From NCBI RefSeq assembly GCF_000321225.1, contig NW_004451007.1:278296-342295 (forward strand): a stretch of 64,000 nucleotides of DNA, read 5' to 3'. Below, in pieces: positions 30,460 through 42,380 of this stretch (the stretch's first letter is position 1; every line of letters begins with the position of its first letter). The stretch is from Odobenus rosmarus divergens. Its lineage: Eukaryota; Chordata; Mammalia; Carnivora; Odobenidae. The position numbers and the translations under genes are program-made. The notes beneath the pieces were generated by a model, which did not search any database, was not told the DNA's origin, and saw only the letters and a list, made by a program, of their open reading frames with translations.

Positions 30460-31125
30460 GGGCTAAGTGAGAAGTAAGGAGTAGGGCTTCCAACACCCAT
30501 CAAGTTTGCAACACTGGATGCTATTTTGATTCCTGCCAGATGGAAATATCCAGGCACTTGTACTTTACCAGGCCTGGCAAAGAGCAGGCACTCAGTAAGG
30601 AAAAGCTTTTGCTTTTAGCTAACCAAAACAACTGAAGGGAACTCCCGGGTTCACCAGATAAAATGGACCAGTACGTTGTAACTCTGTGTCCCACCGATGG
30701 GTCCGAAGTCGGCCTACTCCCCTCTACAGAAGGAGGCCGTGGCAGCATTCCGACGGAGGACAGGTGGGAGCAGGGCTCTGGGGGGGCAGCAAGGCAGAGG
30801 CAAACAATGGTCAACATGCAGTAAACAAGGATCACATTCCAACATGGCCATTCAGGTTAGGCCAGCGTGCAGGTGGATAGGCACCCAGGGACCTGTAAGT
30901 CTAAAGACTAGAGGAACACCGTAACCTTTTCGTGAGTTCCATGGCTACTGTCTTGTTTTCCAGTGGATCTGCCCTAAGGTGGGAGAAGCAGCAACAACAT
31001 GCTCCTCATTCAAACCCACAGGAATGGAATTTCAGGGCGGAATAAAGTCCATGTATGTTCACTTCTGAGTTTCCGTCTCCATCTTATTTCAGAGAAAGGA
31101 GTTTCTGTCCTCAACATGTTACCCT
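30460..31125. other. Intron 1 stretch, unassigned
   Basis: Moderately GC-rich around 30690-30930, where three overlapping frames occur on both strands. None is recognised. Confidence 0.35.
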
Positions 31126-31127
31126 TT

Positions 31128-31270
31128 CTTTGCTCAACCTCTCTGCTCAGCTTCCTCATCTAGGAAAAGGGGCCCACCTGCATAAGGTGGCTGTGAGAAT
31201 TTCTGCAACCATATTTGTATAGCATATCTCTAACAAATACTGGCAACCAATATTAAATACCCACGGGGGT
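31128..31270 (+). mobile_element. MIR fragment
   Basis: The segments TTTGCTCAACCTCTCTGC, AGCTTCCTCATCTAGG and TGGCTGTGAGAATT match the 3' half of MIR. Confidence 0.55.
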
Positions 31271-31305
31271 CATATATTACTTTATGAGATTTTCATACTC
31301 ATTTT

Positions 31306-31447
31306 TTTTAAGATTTTATTTATTTGAGAGAGAGAGAGAGAGAGAGAGCATAAGCAGGGGGAGGGTCAGATGGAGAGGGGGAAGCAGACTGCCCACTGAG
31401 CTGAGCCGGAGGCAGACGCTTAACCCACTGAGCCACCCAGGCACTCC
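31306..31447 (-). mobile_element. Can-SINE with internal deletion
   Basis: Reverse-oriented. A (GA)n run replaces the CT segment. The block between CTGAGCTGAGCCG and GAGGCAGACGCTTAACC is missing compared with full-length copies (no GGGCTC...GGATCATGACC). Perfect 13-bp target duplication at 31293-31305 and 31448-31460. Confidence 0.93.
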
Positions 31448-32009
31448 TTCATACTCATTTTAAACACCTGAAACTTTTCTAAATTCTTCTTCCCCAAGAC
31501 AAAATGGATTCAAAACATAACATGCTGCTATTCTATAATGTGTTTTCTTAAAAACAGGCTCCAAAAATTATTAAATGTATGGACACATTTTTGGTTGTTC
31601 CAACTGGGGACAAGGGTGCTACTGGCCTTTAGTGGCTGAAGGCCAGGGTTGCTGCTAATCACCACACAACACACAGGACAGAGAATGATCCAGCCCTCAA
31701 GGGTGAGACACTCTGTTCTTTAGCAACCCATGAAAACTGGGTGTCCATCTACCCTTTAACCCCCTCCCCCCCAGCGGTGGGAAGGTCACTGTCTTTGCAA
31801 ACCGTCCTCCATACTCTTATTGGGACATCCTCGTTTTCAGAAAACCAGAACCGTGCCCCTGCGGCTTGCTCCAACATCAACAGGTCACTCTGCCGGACCC
31901 AAGATGAGGCTCCAAAAGTTCAAAGACAGAAACTTTCCCCTCAAAATGTACTCTGTAGTACAAGAAGGCAGCTGTGAATCACATGCATTTTCCTAATATT
32001 TGAACAAGA

Positions 32010-32326
32010 TAGGGGTCAGCAAACATTTTTCTATAAGGGGCCAGAGAGTAAATATTTGAGGTTCGACAAGCCATAGTAACTGTTGAAATGACTGAACTCT
32101 GCTGTTGCAATGCCAAAGCTGTAATAGGACAATGGGAAAGGAATGAACTCGGCTCTATTCATTCAAATAAAACTTCATTTATAGACACTGAAATGGGAAT
32201 TTCATTTAATTTTTGAGTGGCAAAAATATTCTTCTTCTTTTTTGGTTTTCTATAAGCATTTAAAACTGTGAAAAACATTCTTGGCCATACAAAAATGGGC
32301 ATTAGGGCTGTAGTCCGCGATCCCTG
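32010..32326 (-). mobile_element. hAT-type DNA transposon, non-autonomous
   Basis: It starts AGGGGTCAGCAAACATTTTT, then AAGGGGCCAGAGAGTAAATA, and ends with CTGTAGTCCGCGATCCCTG. The ends are inverted-repeat-like (CAGGGATCGCGG and AGGGGTCAGC). The middle has the AATAAAACTTCATTTA segment of a well-known abundant hAT family. Confidence 0.75.
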
Positions 32327-32339
32327 GAATGGCGCGTTA

Positions 32340-32515
32340 AGATTTATAAAACATTACTATCGCACCTGATTCTCACAAGAGCCCCTTGGGCGTGTGTGTG
32401 TGAAATTATCCTCATTTTACAAATGAGCAAACAGGCGCTCACTCAGAGGAGGGGCAAAATACTCAAGACCTCACATCCAGGAAGAGGAAGAGGCAAGATG
32501 CTAACCCTACAGTCT
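32340..32515 (-). mobile_element. MIR SINE, minus strand
   Basis: The segments CTGATTCTCACAAGAGCCCC and TTATCCTCATTTTACAAATG, then GAGCAAACAGGCGCTCA, are the reverse MIR core. Confidence 0.75.
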
Positions 32516-32559
32516 TTCCAGGTAGAACAAATAATTACAACACAATTCTTTCCAGAAAC

Positions 32560-33480
32560 TTGTACTGAGTATCCATTTGCCAATGGAAACAAAACCAGAC
32601 ATCCTCACTGCCTTTAAGAAGTTCAAGGCTTAATGTGAGTGCAAAATAAAGAAGTGATTGCAACAGAAAGTGACGACCAGGAGGCAGAGACCAACAGAAC
32701 CCAGGGCAGGGGCCCGGGGGCCTCCCATGCAGAACCCAGGAGGAGCCCGGCAGTGTGGGGTGGTGGGAAGCCATCCCAGGAGGTCACTGTTGAGCTGGAA
32801 CAAGGCGGCAAGAAACAGCATTCTGCCTGGAGAATTACAATGAGTTCAGTGTCACTGGAGTCCAAGAAGCAAGGCAGGAAGTCAAAAGTTGAGGATGGAG
32901 AGTTAGACAGGGTTAGATCATAAATGGTTAGGGGCTTGGGGTTATCCTGTTGGCTGTGGGGAGTCAGGCACAGATTAAGCACAGGCAGATTGCATTTGAT
33001 AGAGAAGTCTCTGATGCTTTGTGGGAAAATGGGGGGGAGGGCGGTGACAGTGACGGCCGGAGGACAAGTCAGGACACAAACTTGAATCGGACAGGGGCTG
33101 CAGGAATGAGGAAGGGGCAGATTGTATCAGTAAGCAGTTAAAACTGATAGGCTTAGTGAGGGCAGGGATTCTTGCAGGGATGGAGGAAGGGAAGGATGCT
33201 CTCCCCCACGTTTCCAGCTGAGTGACTGTGAACTTGGGTGGCACAAACTAAGAAAGATAATCGCAGAATTATAACACCAGGAACAAAGTGCTAAAGAAGC
33301 AGAAAGAATGGGATGATAAATCTGCCTGTAGAAATCAAAGACGACTCCATAGCCGAAGTGACATTTAGGCTCTGGCTTTAAAGATGATTAAAAATTTGCC
33401 AGGAGAAAGAGGAGGAAGTGGAAAAGGGCATTCCAGGCAAAAGGTGCAGCGTAGACAAAGGCTTGTTGATTTATATTGAG
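32560..33480 (+). repeat. Ancient repeat-like region
   Basis: Fragments such as GAAAAGGGCATTCCAGGCAA and AGGTGCAGCGTAGACAAAGG, and TTAGATCATAAATGGTTAGG, resemble an old widespread repeat in plus orientation. Several overlapping frames of 60-119 codons here are composition effects. Confidence 0.35.
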
Positions 33481-33803
33481 CTTGTAGTCAACCCAAACAA
33501 CCCTGATCTTTTTTACCAGGAAAACTATTCATGGCTTCCGGTATCTTTGCTGCTGATTTGGGGCCCCAAGGGGTAGCAATTTACATGTAACCTTCCCAGA
33601 TTGGATCGTGGTAAATTAGTAATTCCACCTAGATGTAGTCATTCAGCATCCCCAGCTCTCTGCATCAAGAAAGCCTGAGACACCCCAATGTCTTCATAAA
33701 GATGTTACTCAGATACTAAAGACAGGGTGTGACACGTGCCCAGACATCACCCTTCCCTCCAACCCCTAGCCCTAAGGCGGGCTTTTAAGAGGGGGTATCT
33801 GAT

Positions 33804-33970
33804 GGGGCGCGTAGGTGGCTCAGTCGGTTAAGCGTTTGTCTTGGGCTCAGGTCATGATCCCAGGGTCCTGGGATGGAGTCCCGCATCGGGCTCCCTGCTC
33901 AGCAGGGTGTCTGTTTCTCCCTCTGCCTGCAGCTCCCCCTGCTTGTGCTCTCTCTGTCTCTCTGACAAAT
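33804..33970 (+). mobile_element. Can-SINE lacking an A-rich tail
   Basis: Head GGGGCGCGTAGGTGGCTCAG, middle CCCGCATCGGGCTCCCTGCT, then CTCTCTGACAAATA, after which the AAAATCTTA(n) part is missing. An imperfect flanking repeat (GGGGTATCTGAT and GGGGCTATCGGCT) may be the target duplication. Confidence 0.92.
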
Positions 33971-33980
33971 AGGGGCTATC

Positions 33981-34235
33981 GGCTGAGTGGTGCAGAAGCT
34001 CAGACTTTCAAAAGTGCCAGACTTCCCGAGTTTGAATACTGCCCCATCCCTTACCGTCTGTGAGACTTCAGAGACGTCACAGTTCCCCGTCTGGATGATA
34101 TGTACAATAAACACAGCACCCACTCACTGGGCTGGGGTGAGGATTAAATGAGATCACATGTGTACAGCCCTTGGGATAGTGTCTGGCACGTGGTTATCCA
34201 AGGCATCGGCTGTCAGTAATAGTATTAACACTATG
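33981..34235 (+). mobile_element. MIR SINE
   Basis: The segments CGAGTTTGAATACTGCCCC, GTGAGGATTAAATGAGATCA and GATAGTGTCTGGCACGTGG cover nearly the whole MIR consensus. Confidence 0.88.
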
Positions 34236-34239
34236 ATGA

Positions 34240-35605
34240 CAGCATGTCTCCTACAGCTCAGCAGTTCCCAAACTTGCTCCAGCATAGCAAGGAATCTGGA
34301 ACACTGGCCTATAATCCAGATTCCTGGATCTAAATCACGAATCACTAAAACAGAATTTCAAGACATGTGGTAGATAAACCGGTACACTTAACAAGCGCCT
34401 ACACAGCATGCGGTGGCCACACATCCAGTACTCATCTCTTTCCTGAAACTTCTCTGGACTCCAGGCACAGCATACCTGTGTGCCCTAGCCTCCAAGTCTA
34501 AGAACCTAGCAACAAAAAGCAGTAAAGAAACAATTATTTTTCCCGCTTTTAACAATCCCATGAGGTCTCCTAGCTACCGTGTACATGTGAAAATTAAATC
34601 TGCAAGCCATCCTTTTGTAATTACTGGTTCCAGAATTTTGCCCCAGGTCAGCATGGGCTTTCCATTCTTTTCTCTGAAAACTACGCTTTCTTGATTTTGT
34701 TTTTGGCCTTGCTCTTAATCGGGCACGATCCCATCCCTGATCCGTTAGCGATTCTCCTCATCTCCACAATTCTTCCAAGATTACAAGCAGGCAGCAAAAG
34801 TCCACTTGGCCCACTAGGATGAAATTCATGCTGGCCAGAGGAGCTGAAGTCATTCAGAGCTGCCCCGCGCCCTCAAGCAATCAGTTCACCTATCTTGAGT
34901 TTCAATTTCCTCTTACAAGTATTTGCTCTACTCTTCCCAGGCTGAAGATCGACCTCCTTGTCTAGAAAGGACAAAAGTGTAATAGGAGTTGAGGAGTACT
35001 GCTCGCCTGTTAGTATTAGTCTATCTGTTCTGGTCCTGAACTCGCAATTACGTCACTTTTGTTCCCGTTAAAATGTCTTCCATAGCCTCGATACTGTGAG
35101 CTTTCAAGCCCCGAGTCCACTACTCTTTCAGGTCCCCATCATCGTGATTCTTTTTTACAGTCGTCCTCGGTCACTGGCTCCGCTTTCCAATTTCCTCCAA
35201 GTCTCTCCTAAATCCAAGCTCTTAAATATTCCACTGAAGCCACAGTAGATGTTCAATCTCCTCCCCTCTCCATCTTCTTCCCAATCAAGATTATCTATGA
35301 TTATTGGCTAAAAATTTCACATCGGAAAGCAGCCCAAAGCTAATGGAATCTTTATCTTTTCTTTGTGGCTCCGAAGACTGCCTAACTGAAACCTAGGCTC
35401 TCTTGCTTATCAAATTTAATCAATTGGATGTTTTCCCCCAAAGCATCCATCTCTTCATTTTTTTTCCCCCTTCCAGATACTCTAAGGTCAGAATCGAGTA
35501 ACAATTTAAGTTCCGTGAAGTAGATTACCTAATGCAGTCATCAAAGCTGGAAACTTCCTTTTTCTTTTGGTTTGTCTCTTACTTTTTACGGAAATAAAGG
35601 CAGTA
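34240..35605. other. Intron 1 stretch, largely unassigned
   Basis: A MER5-like fragment is possible at 34262-34350 (CAGTTCCCAAACTTGCTCCA). The rest is T/C-rich single-copy-like sequence. Confidence 0.35.
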
Positions 35606-35611
35606 ATGTAG

Positions 35612-35855
35612 ATAGTGGTTAAGATTCAGGGCTCTGGAGCAAACCTGCTTAGGTTTAAACCCTGTCTCCACTGCCTGTGTGACCTGTGTGAGCTTAACAA
35701 GCTACAGAAGTTCACCTGGACCTCGGCTTCTTCTTCTATACAAATATGGACTGTTACTACCACTAATAGAGTACCAGCCTCACAGGACTGCTGTGAGCAG
35801 ACAGAGGGCTTAAAGAGAATACCTGATCCACCACAAGACAAGGAGTAGCTATTAT
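35612..35855 (+). mobile_element. MIR SINE, nearly full-length
   Basis: The segments GATTCAGGGCTCTGGAGC, CCTGTCTCCACTGCCTGTGT, CCAGCCTCACAGGACTGCTG and GTAGCTATTATTATGA are in MIR order. Confidence 0.88.
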
Positions 35856-35859
35856 TATG

Positions 35860-37375
35860 ATATTGTTGTTGTTTTTCTGTTGTGGAGACTTTTATCGCTT
35901 TGCTACATGATTACCTGAGAAATATTTTTAAAGCATTTTATGAAGTAGGAATTCTGGAAAAAAGAGAGAGAGAGAGAAAGAAAGAAAACAATAACAAAGT
36001 GACAAAAATTCTTTCGTGTGCGAAAGAAAACAAATGGAATTCTGTCCCTGATATGTGTTTGTGGGGTGGGAGTGGGCAGGGTTGGGAAAGGATGGGAGAC
36101 AGCTATGGTAACACTTTTATTAGGTGGTTAGGTCCTCCAATTCTATATGCAAAAATAAACAACCAGCGAAGACATTTTTTAAGTGGTTAGTGGGGTACAT
36201 GGTAATACAATAATGGACTATTCAGGACCAAGCGTGCATGACTAATTTTTTATTTTTTAATCCAATTTATCACCAGACGATTACATTTGCCAGATTCTCT
36301 ACATTTCACAGGATTCCATCCTGATGTTGGAGGCTACGTTAAGAAGATTAGTCAAGAGCTGCTGCTACTCTTTAACGATTTTTCTCTGAGTCAGCCATGC
36401 TATGGATGACACTTTGAATTTCATATCCCTGGAAACATGCTTGAAATGGGCAGAAGTTTAACCCTGCCCTTTGATATTTTTGTTCTGCCACGTACTACTC
36501 TGGAGGGAGAGCCCAGCATTTTGAACTGGTTCTTTAACTCTTTCTTGACTTCATGAAACCATCTAGACCAACTGAGATGCGAGGAATCCCTGACCAAGGC
36601 CACCCACTGCGCCCTGTGACCCACCTAATAATTTCCATCTTCGCCTCCATTATATCATTAGGATGAGTCCTTGAATATCTCTAGCGTCAGTACTTTTTCT
36701 GATTTTCATTTCTTTTTAATGACAGAGAGTCAAATAATAGCGTCGATGCTGGCCAGGAAACCTGACAGCCCTGCTGAAACTGAACTCAAAGCCGGAGGAT
36801 AACACCCCAAGACAACAGCCTGATGGACAAAAATCTGGATTCCGCATACAAAACATGGTTTAGAGCGTCAGCTTCTCAGGAGTAGAACCTATGAAAGCTT
36901 GGGACCATATACAAACATCTAACAAGCGAAGTCTGGGGAGATCAGCCCCATCCATCCCCCAGCTCGTCAGCCACGTGAGAAGGGGCTTCTGAGGCATCAA
37001 GGCTTTGTGGAGCACAATCCCGAAACACAGCCAAGAGTTTACCAGTAAGTGTCATGGATTTACTGTAATGGGTAGCAGCCCTACAGGTACTCACTCATGG
37101 ACTTGGCTTAGGAAAGGGTAACACTATCAAGAGATTGTGGCTCAGGCCATTCTGCAATTAAACTGCCAGTAAAGAGTTCCACAAGTGCCGAAGGCAATTC
37201 AGTAGAGATGACCAATCCTGGCTTAGATTGATTTTGCCCCATCAACTCATCACACTTCACCAGAGATTGCAAGAGGCTTATACACAATGTTCAAAACGTC
37301 ATCAACTAGTATATTACTTAGCATCAGACAGCGTTTATAACCACCTGGGGAATTCATCTGACTAGATACACTGAG
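35860..37375. other. Intron 1 stretch without a recognised element
   Basis: It contains a short GA/GAAA run at 35962-35990. Open frames at 35882-36190 and 36421-36624 are not recognised. Confidence 0.4.
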
Positions 37376-37379
37376 TATG

Positions 37380-37551
37380 ACTGATTACTAATATTTATGG
37401 AGTGCTTACCACGTTCCAGGATCTGCATTCCAAGGCTTTCCACACATTATATCCCAATAATCCTCGCAACAATCCTATGAGGTAGGTACTATAATAGTGC
37501 CATTTTGCAGGCAAGGAAGCAAACTAAAAGGAAGTTGCCCTAGGTTATTTA
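37380..37551 (-). mobile_element. MIR SINE, left part (split by a Can-SINE)
   Basis: Reverse MIR: GTTCCAGGATCTGCATTCCA, CCAATAATCCTCGCAACAAT, CTATGAGGTAGGTACTATAA and GTGCCATTTTGCAGGC. It continues at 37761. Confidence 0.88.
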
Positions 37552-37744
37552 TTTATTTTAAAGATTTTATTTATTTATTTGAGAGACAGAGAGAGATAGC
37601 GAGAGAGGGAACACAAGCAGGGGGAGAGGGAGAAGCAGACTCCCCGCTGCGTAGGGAGGCCAATGTGGGGCTCGGTCCCAGAACCCTGGGATCATGACCT
37701 GAGCCAAAGGCAGACGCTTAACTACTGAGTCACCCAGAAGCCCC
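37552..37744 (-). mobile_element. Can-SINE inserted into a MIR
   Basis: Full-length reverse-oriented element with perfect 16-bp target duplication TGCCCTAGGTTATTTA at 37536-37551 and 37745-37760. The duplicated sequence belongs to the MIR. Confidence 0.97.
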
Positions 37745-37800
37745 TGCCCTAGGTTATTTAGCTAGTCAATTTAGGGATGGTATTCAAACCAGCACGAAAT
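37745..37800 (-). mobile_element. MIR SINE, right part
   Basis: The segments TTATTTAGCTAGTCAATTTA and GGTATTCAAACCAGC complete the MIR that begins at 37380. Confidence 0.75.
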
Positions 37801-37804
37801 GGCT

Positions 37805-38895
37805 TTGGGGACCACCCTTCCCCACTGCGAATCGGGGACAAAAACATCAGAAGGTATCCACACACAATGACATATATTACCTAACTGGCTAAGGGCTAGC
37901 ACTTGTCCTATACGAATTAAGACCAAGTGAAGAATCTACCTGCTACCATTGTAAATTTTTTTCCTAAAATGATTCTCACATATGATTGTGATATATGATA
38001 CCTCCTTTTAAAATAATTCCAATGTTTCTGTCCACTGGGAAAAAAATGGAGAGAAAGAGACATCAGTGCAAACGTGGATAAACATCTTGTTTTTTTAAGC
38101 CACCCAAACCAAAACCCGTCCACGTCCCTCAAGCCCTTCTAAAAGTATACATGGAAAATTATCAGCAAATACATATAGCGAGTATATGAATTTTCAGTAG
38201 GTGGTACTGATGAGGAAATAATTATCGCCTGTAATAGACTCTCTGTGCACTTCCTATACTCCAGGCTCCCTTGTATTCATCTACAATCAGACCCGTTTCA
38301 TAAAACCTGGAGCATGGTTTCATTTTTCCTTTCTTTTTTTTTTTTAATGGTTTCACTTTTTAAAAATGGTTACAGACATTTACAGTCCCCATAACTCTGA
38401 TTTAATTTGAATAGCTGGCCATAGTGATGATTTGTCTAATTTGAAGTCCTTGATAAGATAAACCCAACCCAATTATACCATTATTCTTGTGAGAAAATAG
38501 CATTCAGAGCACAGCTTCCAGAAGTGTCCTGCAGTGAGAAGACGATACTGTCAATAACATCAGGGTTCAAAGTCATTCCTGAACTTGTTCCCCAAGCAGC
38601 ACCCTGCCCAGTGGTGTTCTAATAGGTTAAGCAATAAAGAAGTAAAGCCTCGAGCCCCGCATGCTAACTCAGAGGTTACACAGCTAGTATCGTCAGCTGC
38701 CGTCTCAACTCGGGGGCTGAAGACTGGCATTTTTCCCGCCCGCGGCCATGGTGAGCGATTTAAGGCTGGCCTTTGGATGGTTCCACTGCATAACCTGTGG
38801 AGGGGGAAAGCTTCCTCTCCTCCAGAAGCTTCTTTCCATGTGGGAGGAATGTTGCTCCCACCTCTTTCCACTCCACCAGTCAGGCCTACCCTGAA
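37805..38895. other. Intron 1 stretch, unassigned
   Basis: It has a poly-T run at about 38334-38345. A GC-rich patch (38640-38880) gives a 161-codon plus-strand frame at 38585-39070 with no family match; the frame runs into a hAT element, which argues against coding. Confidence 0.4.
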
Positions 38896-38898
38896 TGG

Positions 38899-39386
38899 CA
38901 GTTCTCAAAGTGTGGGCTGTGGAATGCTAGGGGTCCGCAAGATCCTTCCAGGAGACCTGGAAGGCAAAAACTCTTCTCCTAATAGAATAACAGTATTTGT
39001 CCTTTCACTCTCAATGTCTCAGAAGTGTAGAGCAGAGTATCCCTGGGGCAGGCGATGCGGGCTACCATAACAGAGCGAATGTAGAAGCGGGTAAGCCAGA
39101 CATTAGGGAGATTTACAAAAACATCTAAGCGCAAGGCTACTCTTCGCACTAACTTCTCTTTTCTGTTTTGTAAAATACAGCTCTTTTTCATAATAACTGG
39201 CATTTACGTTACCTATGTAATGGATTTTAGTATCTTGAAATGAATTAAATATGTGTTTTTCTCAGTTTAATTTCTAATATGCTAAACACCAACAGATATT
39301 ACCCACATTGCACAAGCTCACGGGGGCACTCAGTAACTTTTAAGAGCATAAAAGGATCCCAAGACCGAGAAGTTTGTGAACAACTG
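38899..39386 (+). mobile_element. hAT-type DNA transposon, non-autonomous
   Basis: The terminal inverted repeats are recognisable: CAGTTCTCAAAGTGTGGGCT on the left and AGTTTGTGAACAACTG on the right. The body has GGGGTCCGCAAGATCC, TTTGTCCTTTCACTCTCA, GCCAGACATTAGGGAGATTT and CATAATAACTGGCATTTACG, typical of Charlie/Zaphod-like elements. Confidence 0.75.
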
Positions 39387-39389
39387 CCC

Positions 39390-41590
39390 TAGAGAGAAGG
39401 ATGGACTGAACTCATCTGAAGGCTGAATTCAAAAGAACAATCTGGGCAGCTGGTGCCCAGCTCTGTCCCCTACTCCTCCCACTGGGGAGTCACAGGCCGG
39501 CAGAAAACAAGTGTGATCTCATTTTCCATGCTGGGAATTCGCGGATCCCCTGCAGCATTTGGGGGTTGGGGGAGGGTGGCCACAACCGCTAGCAACTGAG
39601 CACCCATGTCTGTGGAATTCTGGGGTTCCCTATTAGCAACAGACAAAAGCTACACTCTCAAGCCCAGCTTTTACCAGAACAACGTGATAGCCTCCTTTCC
39701 CAACTGCTGGCTCTCCTGGCTTCTATTTCACTTGGTTCAGAACTTGGTTCAGCAGGAGAGGTCCTATTTATTGGGCCCCTTCAGAGACTTGCATTTGGCA
39801 TATTATCTGGAGATCTCGGCAAATAAAAAAGGGATCCAACATTGGGGAAGAAAATACTCATGGAGGTACTGGGTCTCCGGGCAGGGGAGAAAGGATGTTT
39901 TACTATGGCCCTGAATGTTTTTCAACTTGGTGGTTTGCAGCCTTGATTGTGCAGTGTGGCTGGTTTTTATAGTTGGGCAGGTAGCTTTTAACATCAAGAG
40001 GCTTTAATTCCTAAACCACAGGGTATTTTGATCTTGATGTGTGACCACAACTTATGGTGGTTATTCTCCAGGAAAGTGGCTATTTACAGGGGTAGGGCCT
40101 AGCGCAAGCAGGGGGCCTCAGGAAAGGCTGTAGGCCAAGGATCTCAGAAAAGGGGCAGGACACATGGGGTGACCTTAGCCAAATGATGAACACTTTTGGG
40201 TGAGGGCCACCGTAGTTTGGCCCCTTGGCAGTCTGGACGGGTCTTTACAAATGAAGGAGAAATCTTGCCTTGCACAGGGCCTTTTTGGCTAAAGCAACCC
40301 CATAACAAGTGGCAAGAGACTGAAAACCTTGCTCCCAAGACAGTGTGTCCCACGACTACCCACCCGACAGAGCCCACGCCAGTGACAACACCAGGCTGGC
40401 AGTCTCCAGGGGCTCACAGGGAAAAGTAAAGTAGGAGGTTTCAGTGTGCTGGTTGCAAACCGAAACTCTTCAGGGAAAGGCTCCCAGTGGGAGGTTATAT
40501 TCAGCACTTTGTACTTACCTCGGGGGAGGGGATCCACCCATGCATTCTGGGTTTTTCTTGAAAAAACTGGCATTTGAGATACTGCCCCCTATGTACAAGG
40601 TTCGAGAATATCCCATGGTGGCAATCCCTGTCTTTAACTTCCACCCATCAGATTCAGTATCTTTAAGTCTTCATTTCCTCTTTGAACTCTGTGTTTAGCC
40701 CAAAGGTCAGGGATTATAGACAAGAGGCTTGGCCTGATTAGCATTTGGGGAAGGCTAAACTGAAGAAGGTTTTCTCAGTCCACTGTTGAGTCTTTCTCTC
40801 AGATATCATGAGCTCCCTACTACAGTCTTTGGGACACTTAAGAGATAGGCTGTGGGGTCCTAACCTCCCCTGGGATAAATCCTCCAGGATCGAGATGGGT
40901 GTGCCTTCTAACTCTAGGCTGTGCAGCCACTGCTCTTATCATCTTGCATGTCCCATTGACATGACATGACATGATCTTGAAAAAGTAAAACTATCGATCT
41001 CCTAAGGCTTCATGAGTTTGGAAGCAGGGCTGGTCCTGACAGAGGCCCATCTTCCCCACTGTGGGCAATCGCCGTACCTTCTGGACGAGCACAGGCTTGG
41101 TGGTTAAGAATGTAAACTCAAGGGCTAATCTAAAATCTGGGGAAGGTTTACGGGAACCCTTACCCCCTACTTTCAAGTAGGGGGCACCACATTAGCAATA
41201 GCTCTCCTGACCTCTGTCAACCTCTCTGGCAGGTTCATTTGAGACAAATGGGCATGCAGGGTTCAGGACCTTCATCATCTCTTTTCTGCTGGGAGCCCGC
41301 CTGCCTCCACAACGCAGATATCACGATGCTACAGGTGAACTTACAGGAGCAGGGTCCCCAGGCAGGAGGCTGGCCCTCACCCAACGCTGCTGAAGATGGA
41401 AGGTAAGGAGGGGAATTAATTCGGAGATCCAACATATTTAATCTACATTCTCCACCCGTGCCTTTGTCAGTAAGAAAAGTTGTATTTTGACTATCTGCTG
41501 ACCGTTTTGTCTTACTTGTCCAGAGCTTAGATGGATAAGAAGCACTATTTACTAGGTCTCTTCAAAGACACCAAAATTACATACAATTAG
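39390..41590. other. Intron 1 stretch of higher GC, unassigned
   Basis: About 2.2 kb clearly richer in GC than its flanks, with no SINE. Several short frames (for example 39606-39914 and 40289-40573) are not recognised. It may be a decayed LTR or ERV internal segment, but no diagnostic motif is visible. It holds a strong hairpin at 41163-41184. Confidence 0.3.
41163..41184. repeat. Inverted repeat (10-bp perfect arms, 2-bp centre)
   Basis: CCCCCTACTT, TC, AAGTAGGGGG. The arms are perfectly complementary. Confidence 0.95.
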
Positions 41591-41600
41591 ATTCTTTTTT

Positions 41601-42380
41601 NNNNNNNNNNNNNNNNNNNNNNNNNNNNNNNNNNNNNNNNNNNNNNNNNNNNNNNNNNNNNNNNNNNNNNNNNNNNNNNNNNNNNNNNNNNNNNNNNNNN
41701 NNNNNNNNNNNNNNNNNNNNNNNNNNNNNNNNNNNNNNNNNNNNNNNNNNNNNNNNNNNNNNNNNNNNNNNNNNNNNNNNNNNNNNNNNNNNNNNNNNNN
41801 NNNNNNNNNNNNNNNNNNNNNNNNNNNNNNNNNNNNNNNNNNNNNNNNNNNNNNNNNNNNNNNNNNNNNNNNNNNNNNNNNNNNNNNNNNNNNNNNNNNN
41901 NNNNNNNNNNNNNNNNNNNNNNNNNNNNNNNNNNNNNNNNNNNNNNNNNNNNNNNNNNNNNNNNNNNNNNNNNNNNNNNNNNNNNNNNNNNNNNNNNNNN
42001 NNNNNNNNNNNNNNNNNNNNNNNNNNNNNNNNNNNNNNNNNNNNNNNNNNNNNNNNNNNNNNNNNNNNNNNNNNNNNNNNNNNNNNNNNNNNNNNNNNNN
42101 NNNNNNNNNNNNNNNNNNNNNNNNNNNNNNNNNNNNNNNNNNNNNNNNNNNNNNNNNNNNNNNNNNNNNNNNNNNNNNNNNNNNNNNNNNNNNNNNNNNN
42201 NNNNNNNNNNNNNNNNNNNNNNNNNNNNNNNNNNNNNNNNNNNNNNNNNNNNNNNNNNNNNNNNNNNNNNNNNNNNNNNNNNNNNNNNNNNNNNNNNNNN
42301 NNNNNNNNNNNNNNNNNNNNNNNNNNNNNNNNNNNNNNNNNNNNNNNNNNNNNNNNNNNNNNNNNNNNNNNNNNNNNNNN
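41601..42380. other. Assembly gap (780 N)
   Basis: Unresolved bases. The left edge is a T-run; the right edge is the interior of a reverse-oriented Can-SINE. The 333-residue frame across it is an artefact of reading N. Confidence 0.99.

Noticed and set aside
38585..39070. 161-codon plus-strand frame
   Set aside because: No recognisable domain, GC-driven, and its 3' third runs into a hAT transposon.
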